Below, one piece after another: positions 1-8,549 of a DNA stretch of 64,000 nt. This DNA is from VXMO01 sp965205915 (lineage in GTDB: Bacteria > Chloroflexota > Dehalococcoidia > UBA6926). The stretch's first letter is position 1. The number at the start of each line of letters is the position of its first letter. The notes below the pieces were generated by a model that saw only the letters and a program-made list of their open reading frames with translations, was not told the DNA's origin and searched no databases. A program made the position numbers and the translations under genes. The stretch is taken from contig OZ242191.1 of NCBI GenBank assembly GCA_965205915.1, positions 930,001 through 994,000 of the forward strand, written 5' to 3'.

Positions 1-2
1 CG

Positions 3-1979
3 ACTGAATTGGCCCGCATTGAAAGTGATGCCCATAAGGCAATCCAGACCGCTAGGGCAGACGTCAATGTCACCTTGAATATGACTGACTACAGCGACGA
101 GGGCCTTTTCGAAGTGGTAAACACATCCCGGCAGACGTTGGGTGGAGGGCTCCTGCAAGTGCACGGCTCCGCTGGATTCAAAGAAGGACTTGCGCCACCA
201 GCACCCCGGGAGGAAGGGCAGTCTTCCGCTAATCTGAACCTCTTTCACCAAGCTCTACAGAACGTCCGGCAAGGGACACAATCAACTATCGAGCCAGTTC
301 TAAACCTGAGCGACGAACACTTAAGGAAAAACATCACCAAACTTAAAGCGAACCCCACATTGCTTGCTGAGTTAGAAGGGCTCGAGCTGACGGAACATGC
401 AGCGCACTTTGTTGAAGACTCGACAATCGAGTGCCCCGTCTGTCAGACGCCTTGGCCTGCAGGACTTCTGAAGTCTCACTTGGAGGATAGAATAGCCACT
501 GCTCACGCTGCTAAGGTCGTGAGGAACGAAATCTTTGCATCTGCCGAAGCCCTTGCAATGCCTGCACGGGCCCTCAGCGCAAATGTCAAAGCCCTCAAGG
601 AGAGCCTGATGGCCGCCAAGGTGGAGACCAAGGATGAAGATATTCAGTTTATCGACACCTGGCTTAAAGATTTGAACGACCTATTGACAGCACTGGCTAA
701 CCCGGTAGAGCAGTATCTTGACCGCGGTTTCTCAAACGATGTTTTCGCTCGCGTGTTTCTGCCCGAAGGCCAAAACGACCTGCTTGGTCGGATTGAGAAG
801 ACGGTTCAAGAGGCGTTACCGAAACCCACTCCGGAACAGACAGCATGGGACACACTTACTCAGCTAGAGGTAAGTGGCCGGGCTCTTGAACATAGAACTC
901 AAGAAAAGGAAGTCGCCAGCCTTCATTCCACGCGTTCAAAACTTCTGCTAACCGCGTATGAAAAGGCTCGCGACATTATCTTGGAGGATCTATATTCCCG
1001 AATTGCCAACCGCTTCGTGGAGTTCTACCACGTTTTGCACACCCACGAAAGTGACGATTTTGGTGCCAGGTTACTACCCAAAGGTGCCGCGCTAGCATTC
1101 GAAGTCGACTTCTTGGGACGCGGAACTCATCCGCCTAATGCACTCCATAGCGAAGGGCATCAAGATAGCATGGGCCTTTGTTTGTTTCTGTCCCTCAATG
1201 AAGAGCTCGCCAAGGGGAACCTTGGCCTAATTGTCTTGGACGACGTAATGATGTCAGTTGATACTGGGCACCGGAAAGAAGTATGCCGCCTACTAAATGA
1301 ACAGTTCGCAAACACCCAGTTCGTCATCACGACACATGATAGAACTTGGGCCAAACAGCTTAGACAAGAAGGTGTCGTGGAGCGCAGCCAAGTTATTGAG
1401 TTCACTGGCTGGACTGTGGAACGTGGCCCTCAGACCAGTCTACAAGTGGACTTGTGGGAAGCAATACAGGCAGACCTCGATAGGGACAACATTCCCGAGG
1501 CCGCCTTCAAACTCCGACGAGGTAGCGAAGATTTCTTTGAAAGCGCTTGCGACTCATTACGCGCAGAAGTGATCTATAACTCAGAAATGCAATGGCAACT
1601 AGATGATTGGCTGCTGGCAGCAATGAATCAATACAAAGACCTACTGAAAAGGGGGCGCCGTGCTGCCCTTTCGTGGGGTGCCACAAATACTGTTGCAATA
1701 CTTGACGAGAAAGAGTCCATCAGAAAACAAGTTTATCGGCGAACTTTCGTAGAGCAATGGGCAATTAACGGATCTGTTCACTTCAACAATTGGGAGAATA
1801 TGTCAAAGCAGGACTTCACACCAGTGGCGGACGCTTTCAGAGACTTACAAGCTCTCTTCGAATGTTCCGATTGCGGAGGGCTTCTGCAAAGACTCCCTAG
1901 CAAAGGTCCCCTCAATAGCGTGAAATGTCGCTGTGGGAACGTCAACTGGAATCTCCAGCATAAGCCTGACGCAAGTTAG
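3..1979 (+). CDS. Rad50/SbcC-like ATPase, C-terminal part (5' end outside window)
   Basis: The reading frame is open to the window edge, so the gene starts upstream. Numbering from the TTG at position 9, a CPVC pair (C142, C145) resembles a Rad50 zinc hook. An ABC-type signature SEGHQDSM lies near residue 381, Walker B plus D-loop residues LIVLDDVMMSVD near 411, and a switch histidine in TTHD near 443. A C-terminal zinc ribbon uses C619, C622, C640 and C642. No Walker A motif is present, which supports loss of the N-terminal ATPase half to the window edge. Proteins of this type bind DNA ends or act in phage defence as SMC-like ATPases; the exact role is not visible. The extra zinc ribbon after the ATPase lobe is unlike housekeeping SbcC. 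An ATPase of this kind is well supported; a specific function is not. Confidence 0.8.
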   Translation, partial: TELARIESDAHKAIQTARADVNVTLNMTDYSDEGLFEVVNTSRQTLGGGLLQVHGSAGFKEGLAPPAPREEGQSSANLNLFHQALQNVRQGTQSTIEPVLNLSDEHLRKNITKLKANPTLLAELEGLELTEHAAHFVEDSTIECPVCQTPWPAGLLKSHLEDRIATAHAAKVVRNEIFASAEALAMPARALSANVKALKESLMAAKVETKDEDIQFIDTWLKDLNDLLTALANPVEQYLDRGFSNDVFARVFLPEGQNDLLGRIEKTVQEALPKPTPEQTAWDTLTQLEVSGRALEHRTQEKEVASLHSTRSKLLLTAYEKARDIILEDLYSRIANRFVEFYHVLHTHESDDFGARLLPKGAALAFEVDFLGRGTHPPNALHSEGHQDSMGLCLFLSLNEELAKGNLGLIVLDDVMMSVDTGHRKEVCRLLNEQFANTQFVITTHDRTWAKQLRQEGVVERSQVIEFTGWTVERGPQTSLQVDLWEAIQADLDRDNIPEAAFKLRRGSEDFFESACDSLRAEVIYNSEMQWQLDDWLLAAMNQYKDLLKRGRRAALSWGATNTVAILDEKESIRKQVYRRTFVEQWAINGSVHFNNWENMSKQDFTPVADAFRDLQALFECSDCGGLLQRLPSKGPLNSVKCRCGNVNWNLQHKPDAS

Positions 1980-2130
1980 CGATTTTGTTGCCTGTTCACA
2001 CGGTATGGCGCCCCTCCGAAGAGTTCACAGCACACTACGCTTAGACCCACGCCATCGGCCATCCGCATCCGTGAGCGTGCCAACATCAGTCAACCAAGAA
2101 TCCCCCCCCGTACCCCCCCGCCCCCGCGCG

Positions 2131-2139
2131 TGGTATCAT
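2131..2139 (+). promoter_or_regulatory. Extended -10 promoter of typA
   Basis: TGG followed by TATCAT forms an extended -10 element 106 nt before the typA start codon. No good -35 box is seen, as is usual for extended -10 promoters. The surrounding CCCGCGCG-TGGTATCAT string recurs before ppsA. Confidence 0.5.
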
Positions 2140-2192
2140 CTTAGGTACGGGGAAACCCTCACTGAATCTCTTTGCACCCAGACTTGGAATAA

Positions 2193-2216
2193 CGGCGTCC
2201 GCCTTGGCGGACGCCG
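2193..2216 (+). promoter_or_regulatory. Leader hairpin upstream of typA
   Basis: CGGCGTCCGCC and GGCGGACGCCG form a near-perfect palindrome (9 bp with a CCTTGG loop, or 11 bp on paper). It ends 29 nt before the typA ATG. There is no T-run, so it is not a plain terminator. A related hairpin sits at the same distance before ppsA. Confidence 0.5.
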
Positions 2217-2245
2217 CTCCATGTAAGTAACAGACCGGACGGTAT

Positions 2246-4084
2246 ATGACTGCATCGCCACAGAACCATCTCCGCAACATCGCCATCGTTGCTCACGTCG
2301 ACCACGGCAAGACGAGCCTCGTTGACGCCATGCTGCGCTACAGCCACGTCTTCCGTCCCGATCAGCAGGTGGCCGATCTGATCATGGACTCGGACCCGCA
2401 GGAACGGGAGCGCGGCATCACCATCCTGGCCAAGAACACCGGCATCAAATACGGCGACGTCATGGTCAACATCATCGACACGCCGGGCCACGCCGATTTC
2501 AGCGGCGAGGTCGAGCGCGTCGTGAACATGGCCGACGGCTGCTTGTTGGTTGTCGATGCTGTCGAGGGCCCCATGCCCCAGACACGCTACGTTCTGCGCA
2601 TCGCCCTCCGACAGGGGCTGCGGCCGATCCTCGTGATCAACAAGATTGACCGGCCCTCCGCGGACGCCGCCGCCGCGCTCTCGGCCGTGCAAGACCTCTT
2701 CCTCGAACTGGCAACCGACTCGGACCAGCTCGATTTCCCGGTACTCTACACGTCCGCCCGCAACCAATATGCTCTCACGGTGGAAGGGGATGCGCCAAAG
2801 GATATGGCACCCCTGTTCGACGCCATCGTCGACCGTGTGCCTGCTCCGGTCGCTGACCCCGAAGCCCCTCTGCAACTGCTCGTGGCTGCGCTGGACTACG
2901 ATAATCACCTCGGCCAGATTGCGGTCGGCAGAGTGTCACGGGGCCGCATCACGAAAGGCGAGCAGGTCGTGCTGATCGGCCACGATAGCGGCACCCCTGC
3001 CTACCGGGTGGAACGTCTATTCACGTTCCGCGACCTCGCGCGCCATGAGATCGAATCGGCATCCGCCGGCGAGATCGTCGCACTCTCCGGTTTGCGCGAT
3101 GTTCGTATCGGCGACACCGTGGCATCGCCTGAAGCCCCGGACCCCCTGGAGCGTATGAAGGTTGAAGAGCCGACTGTGCGCATGACGTTCAGCGTCAACA
3201 CGTCGCCGTTCTCAGGCCAAGAGGGCAAGTACGCGTCATCCCGCATGTTGTGGGATCGGCTCCAACGTGAGCTGCAGACAAATGTGGCGCTCCGCGCAGA
3301 GCGCACTGGCAGCGTGGATGAGTTTCTCGTCAGCGGGCGCGGCGAGCTTCACCTCTCCGTTCTGATAGAAAAGATGCGCCGCGAGGGCATCGAGTTCCAG
3401 GTGTCGCGCCCAGAGGCCGTCACCAGGCGCATCGATGGCATAATGCACGAGCCCTACGAACTGCTCTTCCTCGAAACGCGAGACGACTACATCGGCGCAG
3501 TCACGGAAGATTTATCGGCGCGCCTCGCACAGATGGTTGACATGCAGAGCGACGGCGTAGGCAACGTGGGCCTCCAGTTCCGACTGCCAACGCGCGGCCT
3601 GATCGGCTTCCGCAGCTTCTTCCTTCGAGCCACGCGCGGCAACGGCCAGATGAACACCGAGTTCATCGGAATGGAGCCGGTGACCGGAGCGTTGAAGAAC
3701 GCCCGCTCAGGCGCAGTCGTGTCCACAGAGAGGGGCATCGCCGTCACCTACGGCCTCCAGAACGCCCAGGAGCGCGGAGAGACGTTTGTCGAGCCTCAAA
3801 CGCCCGTCTATCAGGGCATGATCGTTGGACGCCACAACCGCGAGCGTGACATGGACCTGAACGTCTGCAAGGAACGCAAGACAACCAACGTGCGCTCCTC
3901 TACCCAGGAGATCGTTGAGCGCCTTGAGCCCGCCGTGAAGTTCAGCCTGGAAGAGGCCCTGGGCTTCATCAACGCCGACGAACTCGTTGAGATCACGCCC
4001 AAGAGCATCCGCATGAGGAAGCGTATCCTAAGCCCGGACGAGCGGTATCGGGTTCAACGCAGCCGCTCCCGAGCTTCCGTTTAG
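2246..4084 (+). CDS. typA: Ribosome-associated GTPase TypA/BipA
   Basis: Translational GTPase of the EF-G-like BipA/TypA family, which binds the ribosome and aids 50S maturation and stress or cold adaptation. All G motifs are visible: AHVDHGKT at residues 16-23, RGITI at 56-60, DTPGH at 78-82, NKID at 132-135 and TSARN around 170. The 612-aa length is normal for TypA; EF-G and LepA are excluded by length and by the C-terminal domain (GLIGFRS... and FVEPQTPVYQGMIVG-type blocks). The gene stands alone, preceded by a 266-nt gap with an extended -10 promoter and a leader hairpin. Identification is secure. Confidence 0.97.
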   Translation: MTASPQNHLRNIAIVAHVDHGKTSLVDAMLRYSHVFRPDQQVADLIMDSDPQERERGITILAKNTGIKYGDVMVNIIDTPGHADFSGEVERVVNMADGCLLVVDAVEGPMPQTRYVLRIALRQGLRPILVINKIDRPSADAAAALSAVQDLFLELATDSDQLDFPVLYTSARNQYALTVEGDAPKDMAPLFDAIVDRVPAPVADPEAPLQLLVAALDYDNHLGQIAVGRVSRGRITKGEQVVLIGHDSGTPAYRVERLFTFRDLARHEIESASAGEIVALSGLRDVRIGDTVASPEAPDPLERMKVEEPTVRMTFSVNTSPFSGQEGKYASSRMLWDRLQRELQTNVALRAERTGSVDEFLVSGRGELHLSVLIEKMRREGIEFQVSRPEAVTRRIDGIMHEPYELLFLETRDDYIGAVTEDLSARLAQMVDMQSDGVGNVGLQFRLPTRGLIGFRSFFLRATRGNGQMNTEFIGMEPVTGALKNARSGAVVSTERGIAVTYGLQNAQERGETFVEPQTPVYQGMIVGRHNRERDMDLNVCKERKTTNVRSSTQEIVERLEPAVKFSLEEALGFINADELVEITPKSIRMRKRILSPDERYRVQRSRSRASV

Positions 4085-4299
4085 ACGAAGTTCCCCTACG
4101 TCACCGGCCTGCGCCTCCTCCAACCCCAACAGCACATCCAGCGCCACTAAGAGCGCCTCCGTCGGCGTCCTGTCTCTGCACTGCTGTAGACGGTTGATGC
4201 CCCATAGTAGACTGGCGCTACACAATGTGACGATGATCGACATGAAGACGGAGCCCGCCACAAAGGGCTGCGTCGATATCATCGTCGGAGGGCAATGGC

Positions 4300-4824
4300 A
4301 TGAGCTGGTCCAGGTGGGGAACCGAAGATCCACCCGATGAAGCGTACTCCCGCGTAACCAACCCGGAACGATTCCAGCCTCTGCACGACGCAGCGACGGA
4401 ATTGCTCGACAGGTTGGAGCGAGAGTTCGCGGTCGAACGGGTAGAGGGACTCGATGCGGACGACGAACTGGGCAGGGAAAGCCTTGCGCGTCATCCCATA
4501 AAACTCGTCCCCCAGGACCCGCAAGCCGCGCCAATTGTTGTGGCTTTCACTGAGTTTCCCGGGGTGCATTTTCGGTTCGGTTCCTGGCGCACAGAACCAT
4601 TCCCCAATTGTGGCTGCGACGCCTGCGATGAGAAGCCCGACGAGTTGATCGAGGCGATGACCAGAATGGTGGAAGCCGTCGTCTCAGGCGGGTTCCGCGA
4701 GGCGATACGAGTGCCTCCGCTGCTAGGGGCGGTTGGCGGGAATCAGAATTCCGGTTTAACGACGGCCACGGCGGTTTTAGCCGCTCTCGAAGCCGCGTCC
4801 CGCGTTCCCGAGCCCTCGAGATGA
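4300..4824 (+). CDS. DUF6226 family protein
   Basis: A 174-aa soluble protein with the family-like blocks VTNPERFQPLHDAA, VVAFTEFPGVHFRFG and FPNCGCDACDE, the last a Cys cluster followed by a helix ending in VSGGFRE. I recognise this as the DUF6226 pattern; function is unknown. The start is set by GGAGGG at 4287-4292, seven nt before the ATG; an earlier ATG at 4294 meets a stop at once. The last about 25 residues look less conserved. It lies alone between typA and the convergent DUF2339 gene, with 215 nt upstream that hold nothing clear. Confidence 0.75.
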   Translation: MSWSRWGTEDPPDEAYSRVTNPERFQPLHDAATELLDRLEREFAVERVEGLDADDELGRESLARHPIKLVPQDPQAAPIVVAFTEFPGVHFRFGSWRTEPFPNCGCDACDEKPDELIEAMTRMVEAVVSGGFREAIRVPPLLGAVGGNQNSGLTTATAVLAALEAASRVPEPSR

Positions 4825-5034
4825 CGGGGGGCGAGCCGTACGTGACGCTGGAGTGGAAGCCCTGGCCTCGACGAAATGCAACTGCCCTGCCATCTTGACG
4901 CTGTTGAGGATAGTCGCCACCATCCACGCGGGATGCTTGGCCAACTAACAACCTGACGGTAGCGAACCCGCTTTCCATGTCTGCGAGGACGGTCTATGGC
5001 GACAGGCTGAGCGTATCCTCGCCTGCGCTGCCCT

Positions 5035-8000
5035 CTACTCGTCCTCCGGCCGCCGCCCCAGGAGAAGACCCTTCAGTTCCGTGCTGTAGCGCTGATAGAG
5101 GAGGCCCGTCGCCAGCAGCAACGCGCCGAGCGTCACGAATGCCACCACGCGATAGATCTGCTCCAGCAGGAACACGTCAAACACGAACAGCTTGGCGACG
5201 GGCACTGCCAACAGTCCCATGCCGGCCAAACGAATGCGTGACTCGTCTCGCAGGAAACCCACAACGATTATCCCAATCCCGTAGATCGCCCACAGAACGG
5301 TCAGCGTCAGGTGCATCGCGCTTGCCTGTTCTGTTTCCAGAATCTCCTCCTGCACGGCGAAATAATGAATCGCCTCCAGGCTCATCGCCCACAACGCCAA
5401 CGCTCCCGCCACCACCGGCAGCCAGCGCATAATCTCCATTTCCCGTTCCGGCAGGCCCCGAATCCGATCCTTGAACGCGAATGCAACGACGCCGATTGCC
5501 GCAATCGTCACCACGTTGGCGGCGAAGTGTGTATTGAGAATAAGAGTGTACGTTTCCGCGTCCGGGAACAGCCCAAACGTATCGAACAGCACAATCTTAG
5601 CCACCGACAGCCCCAGCAAGCCGAGACCGCCCCATTGAGCAAGCGCAAGGTTCTTCCACAGCCCCGCCGAAAGCAGCGCCGCCCCATACAGCGCCCAGAT
5701 CACGGTCAGCGAAAGGAGCAACGCCTCCACCTGATCGACGGCTTGCATCGCCTCCACTCGCTCGCGGGCCAGTATGGAAGCCGACTGATTGTCGAATAGT
5801 GACGGATCAAACCTCTCGCTGAACAGCCTGTCCTCGCGCATCGCAAAGAAGTGAACGGCCTCCACCGTGATAGCCCACACCGCCACCACGTTTGTGGCGA
5901 CTAGAAGCGCTCTGAACGCCGTGAACTCCCGTTCCGCCAAGTTGCGAATAGCATCTCGATACACATACCCGATGGCCGCAACAGGCGCGGCCGCGATGAC
6001 AAATGCCAGGAACTTGGGATTCAGTACGGGCACGTAGGTTTCGACAGTCGGCAGGATGGCGAAACTGTCAAACAGCACGAGCTTGGCGAACGCCAACCCA
6101 ACCAATGCCAGCCCGCCCCACCGTGCGAGTGACATGCCCCGCGCAAGGCCAACGCTCAGCAGCGCCGCAGCGTACAAAGCCCAGATGACCGTCAGGGTGA
6201 CATACAAGGAATCAAGCGCGTTCTGATCGTTTACCAGGAGACTTCCGCCGGTCAGGGCTTGCGCGTCGAAATAATGGATGGCCTCCAGGCTGAGCCCCCA
6301 TACCGCAAGGACGTGTAGGGCGGCAACAAGGGCCCGGAACACCTCCCTTAGGTCCTTGGCCGACGCGGCAATTCTGCGGCGGAACGCGTGCGCAACGAAT
6401 GCCGTCGGCGCAAGAACCATCGCGTATGTGATGAAGTGCGGATTGAATCCGGGAATGTATGCATCCGCATCCGGCAACGCAAAGAACGTGTCGATCAGCA
6501 GCAGCTTGACCAGAGCAACGGTCAACAGGCCCAGTCCGCCCCATCGCGCCAGAGGTTTGTCCAGTACAAGTCCGACGACCAGCAACCCCACCGCGTACAG
6601 AGCCCAGACCCATGTCAGCGTGAGCAGCAGAAGAGTCGTGGCTTCCTGCCGCAATCCCCAGTCAACGACGTTCGACGACCCGAAACCGTAGTAGAAGATC
6701 GCCTCAAGGCTGAGGGCGACGATTGTCAGGACGCTTCCAACGACCATCAACCCGGACGTCGCCTCAGTTTCCAACTTGTGAACAGAATCCCTAAAGCGCA
6801 GGTACAGGTACGCGGCCACATAGAACGCAGCTGTCACAAAGACGAACACGCCGAATCGTTCATTCCAGAAGATCGAGAAATTGGCGGCGTCAACCTCCGG
6901 CGGGAAGCTCAGCAGATGCACCACGGACAGCGCCAGGACTCCGAGCCCGAATACGCGCATCGGCGCGCGCCCCAACACGAAACCGCTCCAGATGAGAATG
7001 GCTCCCTGCGCCGCCCACGCCGTCGTCAGCCACACGCCCGTCAGCCCCAGCGGAACCGCCACCGTTAGGAAAATGAGCGCGATGGGCAGCGTGATCATCG
7101 CCACCTGCGGCGGCGCGCCCGGCCGCGTATAGGCGACCAACGCGATCAACCCATACATCACCGCCATCCCGGCCGCGATAGCCCACAGCCAGTCAAAATA
7201 GGCGTCCCCCAGCACGATGGTCGTCAGCGCAAAGTACGCGGTCGCGTTTACCGCCACCAACGCCATGTCCAGCGAGCCCGGGACACGCTTCCACTTGATG
7301 TGGAAGAGCGTCGTCGCGCCAACGAATATCAGGAAAATGGCCGTCAGTCCTGCCTGGAACAGCAGCGGATCCGTCTCGGGATACTGCGCGTAACCCGCCG
7401 CAAACAGCCCGTACGACCCGATCCAGCCCGAAATCGTGAACCATCGCCAGTTGCGCACGGACGCCACGCCGAGGATGCCCAGATCGACGACCGCGATGTA
7501 CGGCAGCACGAGCCTGACATCCGGCAGTTCCGGCCCCAGCAGCAGCGGCGCGATGAATGCTCCGATGATGCCGAGGAATCCGATCACGCGCGAGTCGTAG
7601 CGCACCGCCAGGATGCCGGCCAGCCACACCACGCCGCCCAGCGCGTAGAACGCCGCGTCCGGCCGGATCAACTCATACAGCACATAGGAGGCGTAGATCG
7701 ACATATAGATCGTCGCCGCCCCGCCCGCCGTGACGGCCTGCGACCATATCGGCGCGCGTCTCTTCGTGAATTCGCCAAGACCCAACAGCGTCGCCCCGGC
7801 GCCGAGTCCGAGCAGGATGCGGCCCGTATCGCCGATCCAATTGTTGTCGATTGAGAGCTTGAGAAAGAATCCGATACCGAGCGCCAGCGTCAGCGCGCCG
7901 ATAATCGCCAGCCAGTTCCGTCCCAGCACTCGCTCCCAGTCAACCGTCGGCATGGACGGACGCGGCAAACGCAACTCGCCGGATTCGCCCACCGATTGCT

Positions 8001-8430
8001 GTTCAGCCGGAACTTCAAAGGGGCGGCCCTGGATATAAACGGTTCGCGATTCAGGTTCGTCGGTACCACTCGCCGCCATGACCGGCTCCGGCGCGGGCTC
8101 GCTGACAGGTTCTACCGGCTCAGATGGTTCAGTTGGCCCCTCTTGCTCCGGTTCTTCGATTTCCGGGCTTTCAGGTTCGGCGGCTACCTGTTCTTCCGGC
8201 TGCGCGACGGGCGCGGTCTGCTCCGCCCTGCTTGCAAGCTCCGACTGCAACCGGTCGATGCGGCCAACGATGTCCTCAATCTCACGGCGGAGTTGGGACA
8301 ACTGGAAGGAGAGACGCCTCGTCTCCGCGTCTCCGCCTGCCTCAAAGCCGATCTGCGTACCGCATGATCCGCAATAGATACTTCCGGCCGGGTTGACCGT
8401 ATTGCAGATCGCGCAACGGATCTCGTTCAC
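5035..8430 (-). CDS. DUF2339 multi-pass membrane protein
   Basis: Very large membrane protein of about 1131 aa. It starts with a zinc ribbon (CAIC...CGSC), then a coiled coil, then an acidic Pro/Glu-rich linker of about 100 residues. About thirty hydrophobic segments follow, typical of DUF2339. The second half holds at least three related units of roughly 120 residues, each with an (A/S)LEAIHYF-like motif, an L(T/S)LTVIWALY segment and an ARWGGLGLLG segment. The start chosen is GTG at 8430, with GGGGAG five nt upstream, not the ATG 27 nt earlier. The role is unknown; DUF2339 proteins are proposed envelope proteins. It is monocistronic and faces away from the downstream lipoprotein gene. Confidence 0.88.
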   Translation of the reverse strand: MNEIRCAICNTVNPAGSIYCGSCGTQIGFEAGGDAETRRLSFQLSQLRREIEDIVGRIDRLQSELASRAEQTAPVAQPEEQVAAEPESPEIEEPEQEGPTEPSEPVEPVSEPAPEPVMAASGTDEPESRTVYIQGRPFEVPAEQQSVGESGELRLPRPSMPTVDWERVLGRNWLAIIGALTLALGIGFFLKLSIDNNWIGDTGRILLGLGAGATLLGLGEFTKRRAPIWSQAVTAGGAATIYMSIYASYVLYELIRPDAAFYALGGVVWLAGILAVRYDSRVIGFLGIIGAFIAPLLLGPELPDVRLVLPYIAVVDLGILGVASVRNWRWFTISGWIGSYGLFAAGYAQYPETDPLLFQAGLTAIFLIFVGATTLFHIKWKRVPGSLDMALVAVNATAYFALTTIVLGDAYFDWLWAIAAGMAVMYGLIALVAYTRPGAPPQVAMITLPIALIFLTVAVPLGLTGVWLTTAWAAQGAILIWSGFVLGRAPMRVFGLGVLALSVVHLLSFPPEVDAANFSIFWNERFGVFVFVTAAFYVAAYLYLRFRDSVHKLETEATSGLMVVGSVLTIVALSLEAIFYYGFGSSNVVDWGLRQEATTLLLLTLTWVWALYAVGLLVVGLVLDKPLARWGGLGLLTVALVKLLLIDTFFALPDADAYIPGFNPHFITYAMVLAPTAFVAHAFRRRIAASAKDLREVFRALVAALHVLAVWGLSLEAIHYFDAQALTGGSLLVNDQNALDSLYVTLTVIWALYAAALLSVGLARGMSLARWGGLALVGLAFAKLVLFDSFAILPTVETYVPVLNPKFLAFVIAAAPVAAIGYVYRDAIRNLAEREFTAFRALLVATNVVAVWAITVEAVHFFAMREDRLFSERFDPSLFDNQSASILARERVEAMQAVDQVEALLLSLTVIWALYGAALLSAGLWKNLALAQWGGLGLLGLSVAKIVLFDTFGLFPDAETYTLILNTHFAANVVTIAAIGVVAFAFKDRIRGLPEREMEIMRWLPVVAGALALWAMSLEAIHYFAVQEEILETEQASAMHLTLTVLWAIYGIGIIVVGFLRDESRIRLAGMGLLAVPVAKLFVFDVFLLEQIYRVVAFVTLGALLLATGLLYQRYSTELKGLLLGRRPEDE

Positions 8431-8549
8431 AAATGCTCCCCGGGCCCAACAGAACACGCACGGCCCGCCTGCGCAACTATAACCGCGTGCGCTACATTCG
8501 CGTATTCATCATCGCCATTTGCCGCGGAGCACTGTAAGCTGAGCCTCCA

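Noticed and set aside
4028..4534. 168-codon minus-strand frame between typA and the DUF6226 gene
   Set aside because: The part from about 4280 to 4085 (MSIIVTLCSASLLWGINRLQ) could be a remnant, but both ends overlap real genes antisense and no ribosome site is seen.
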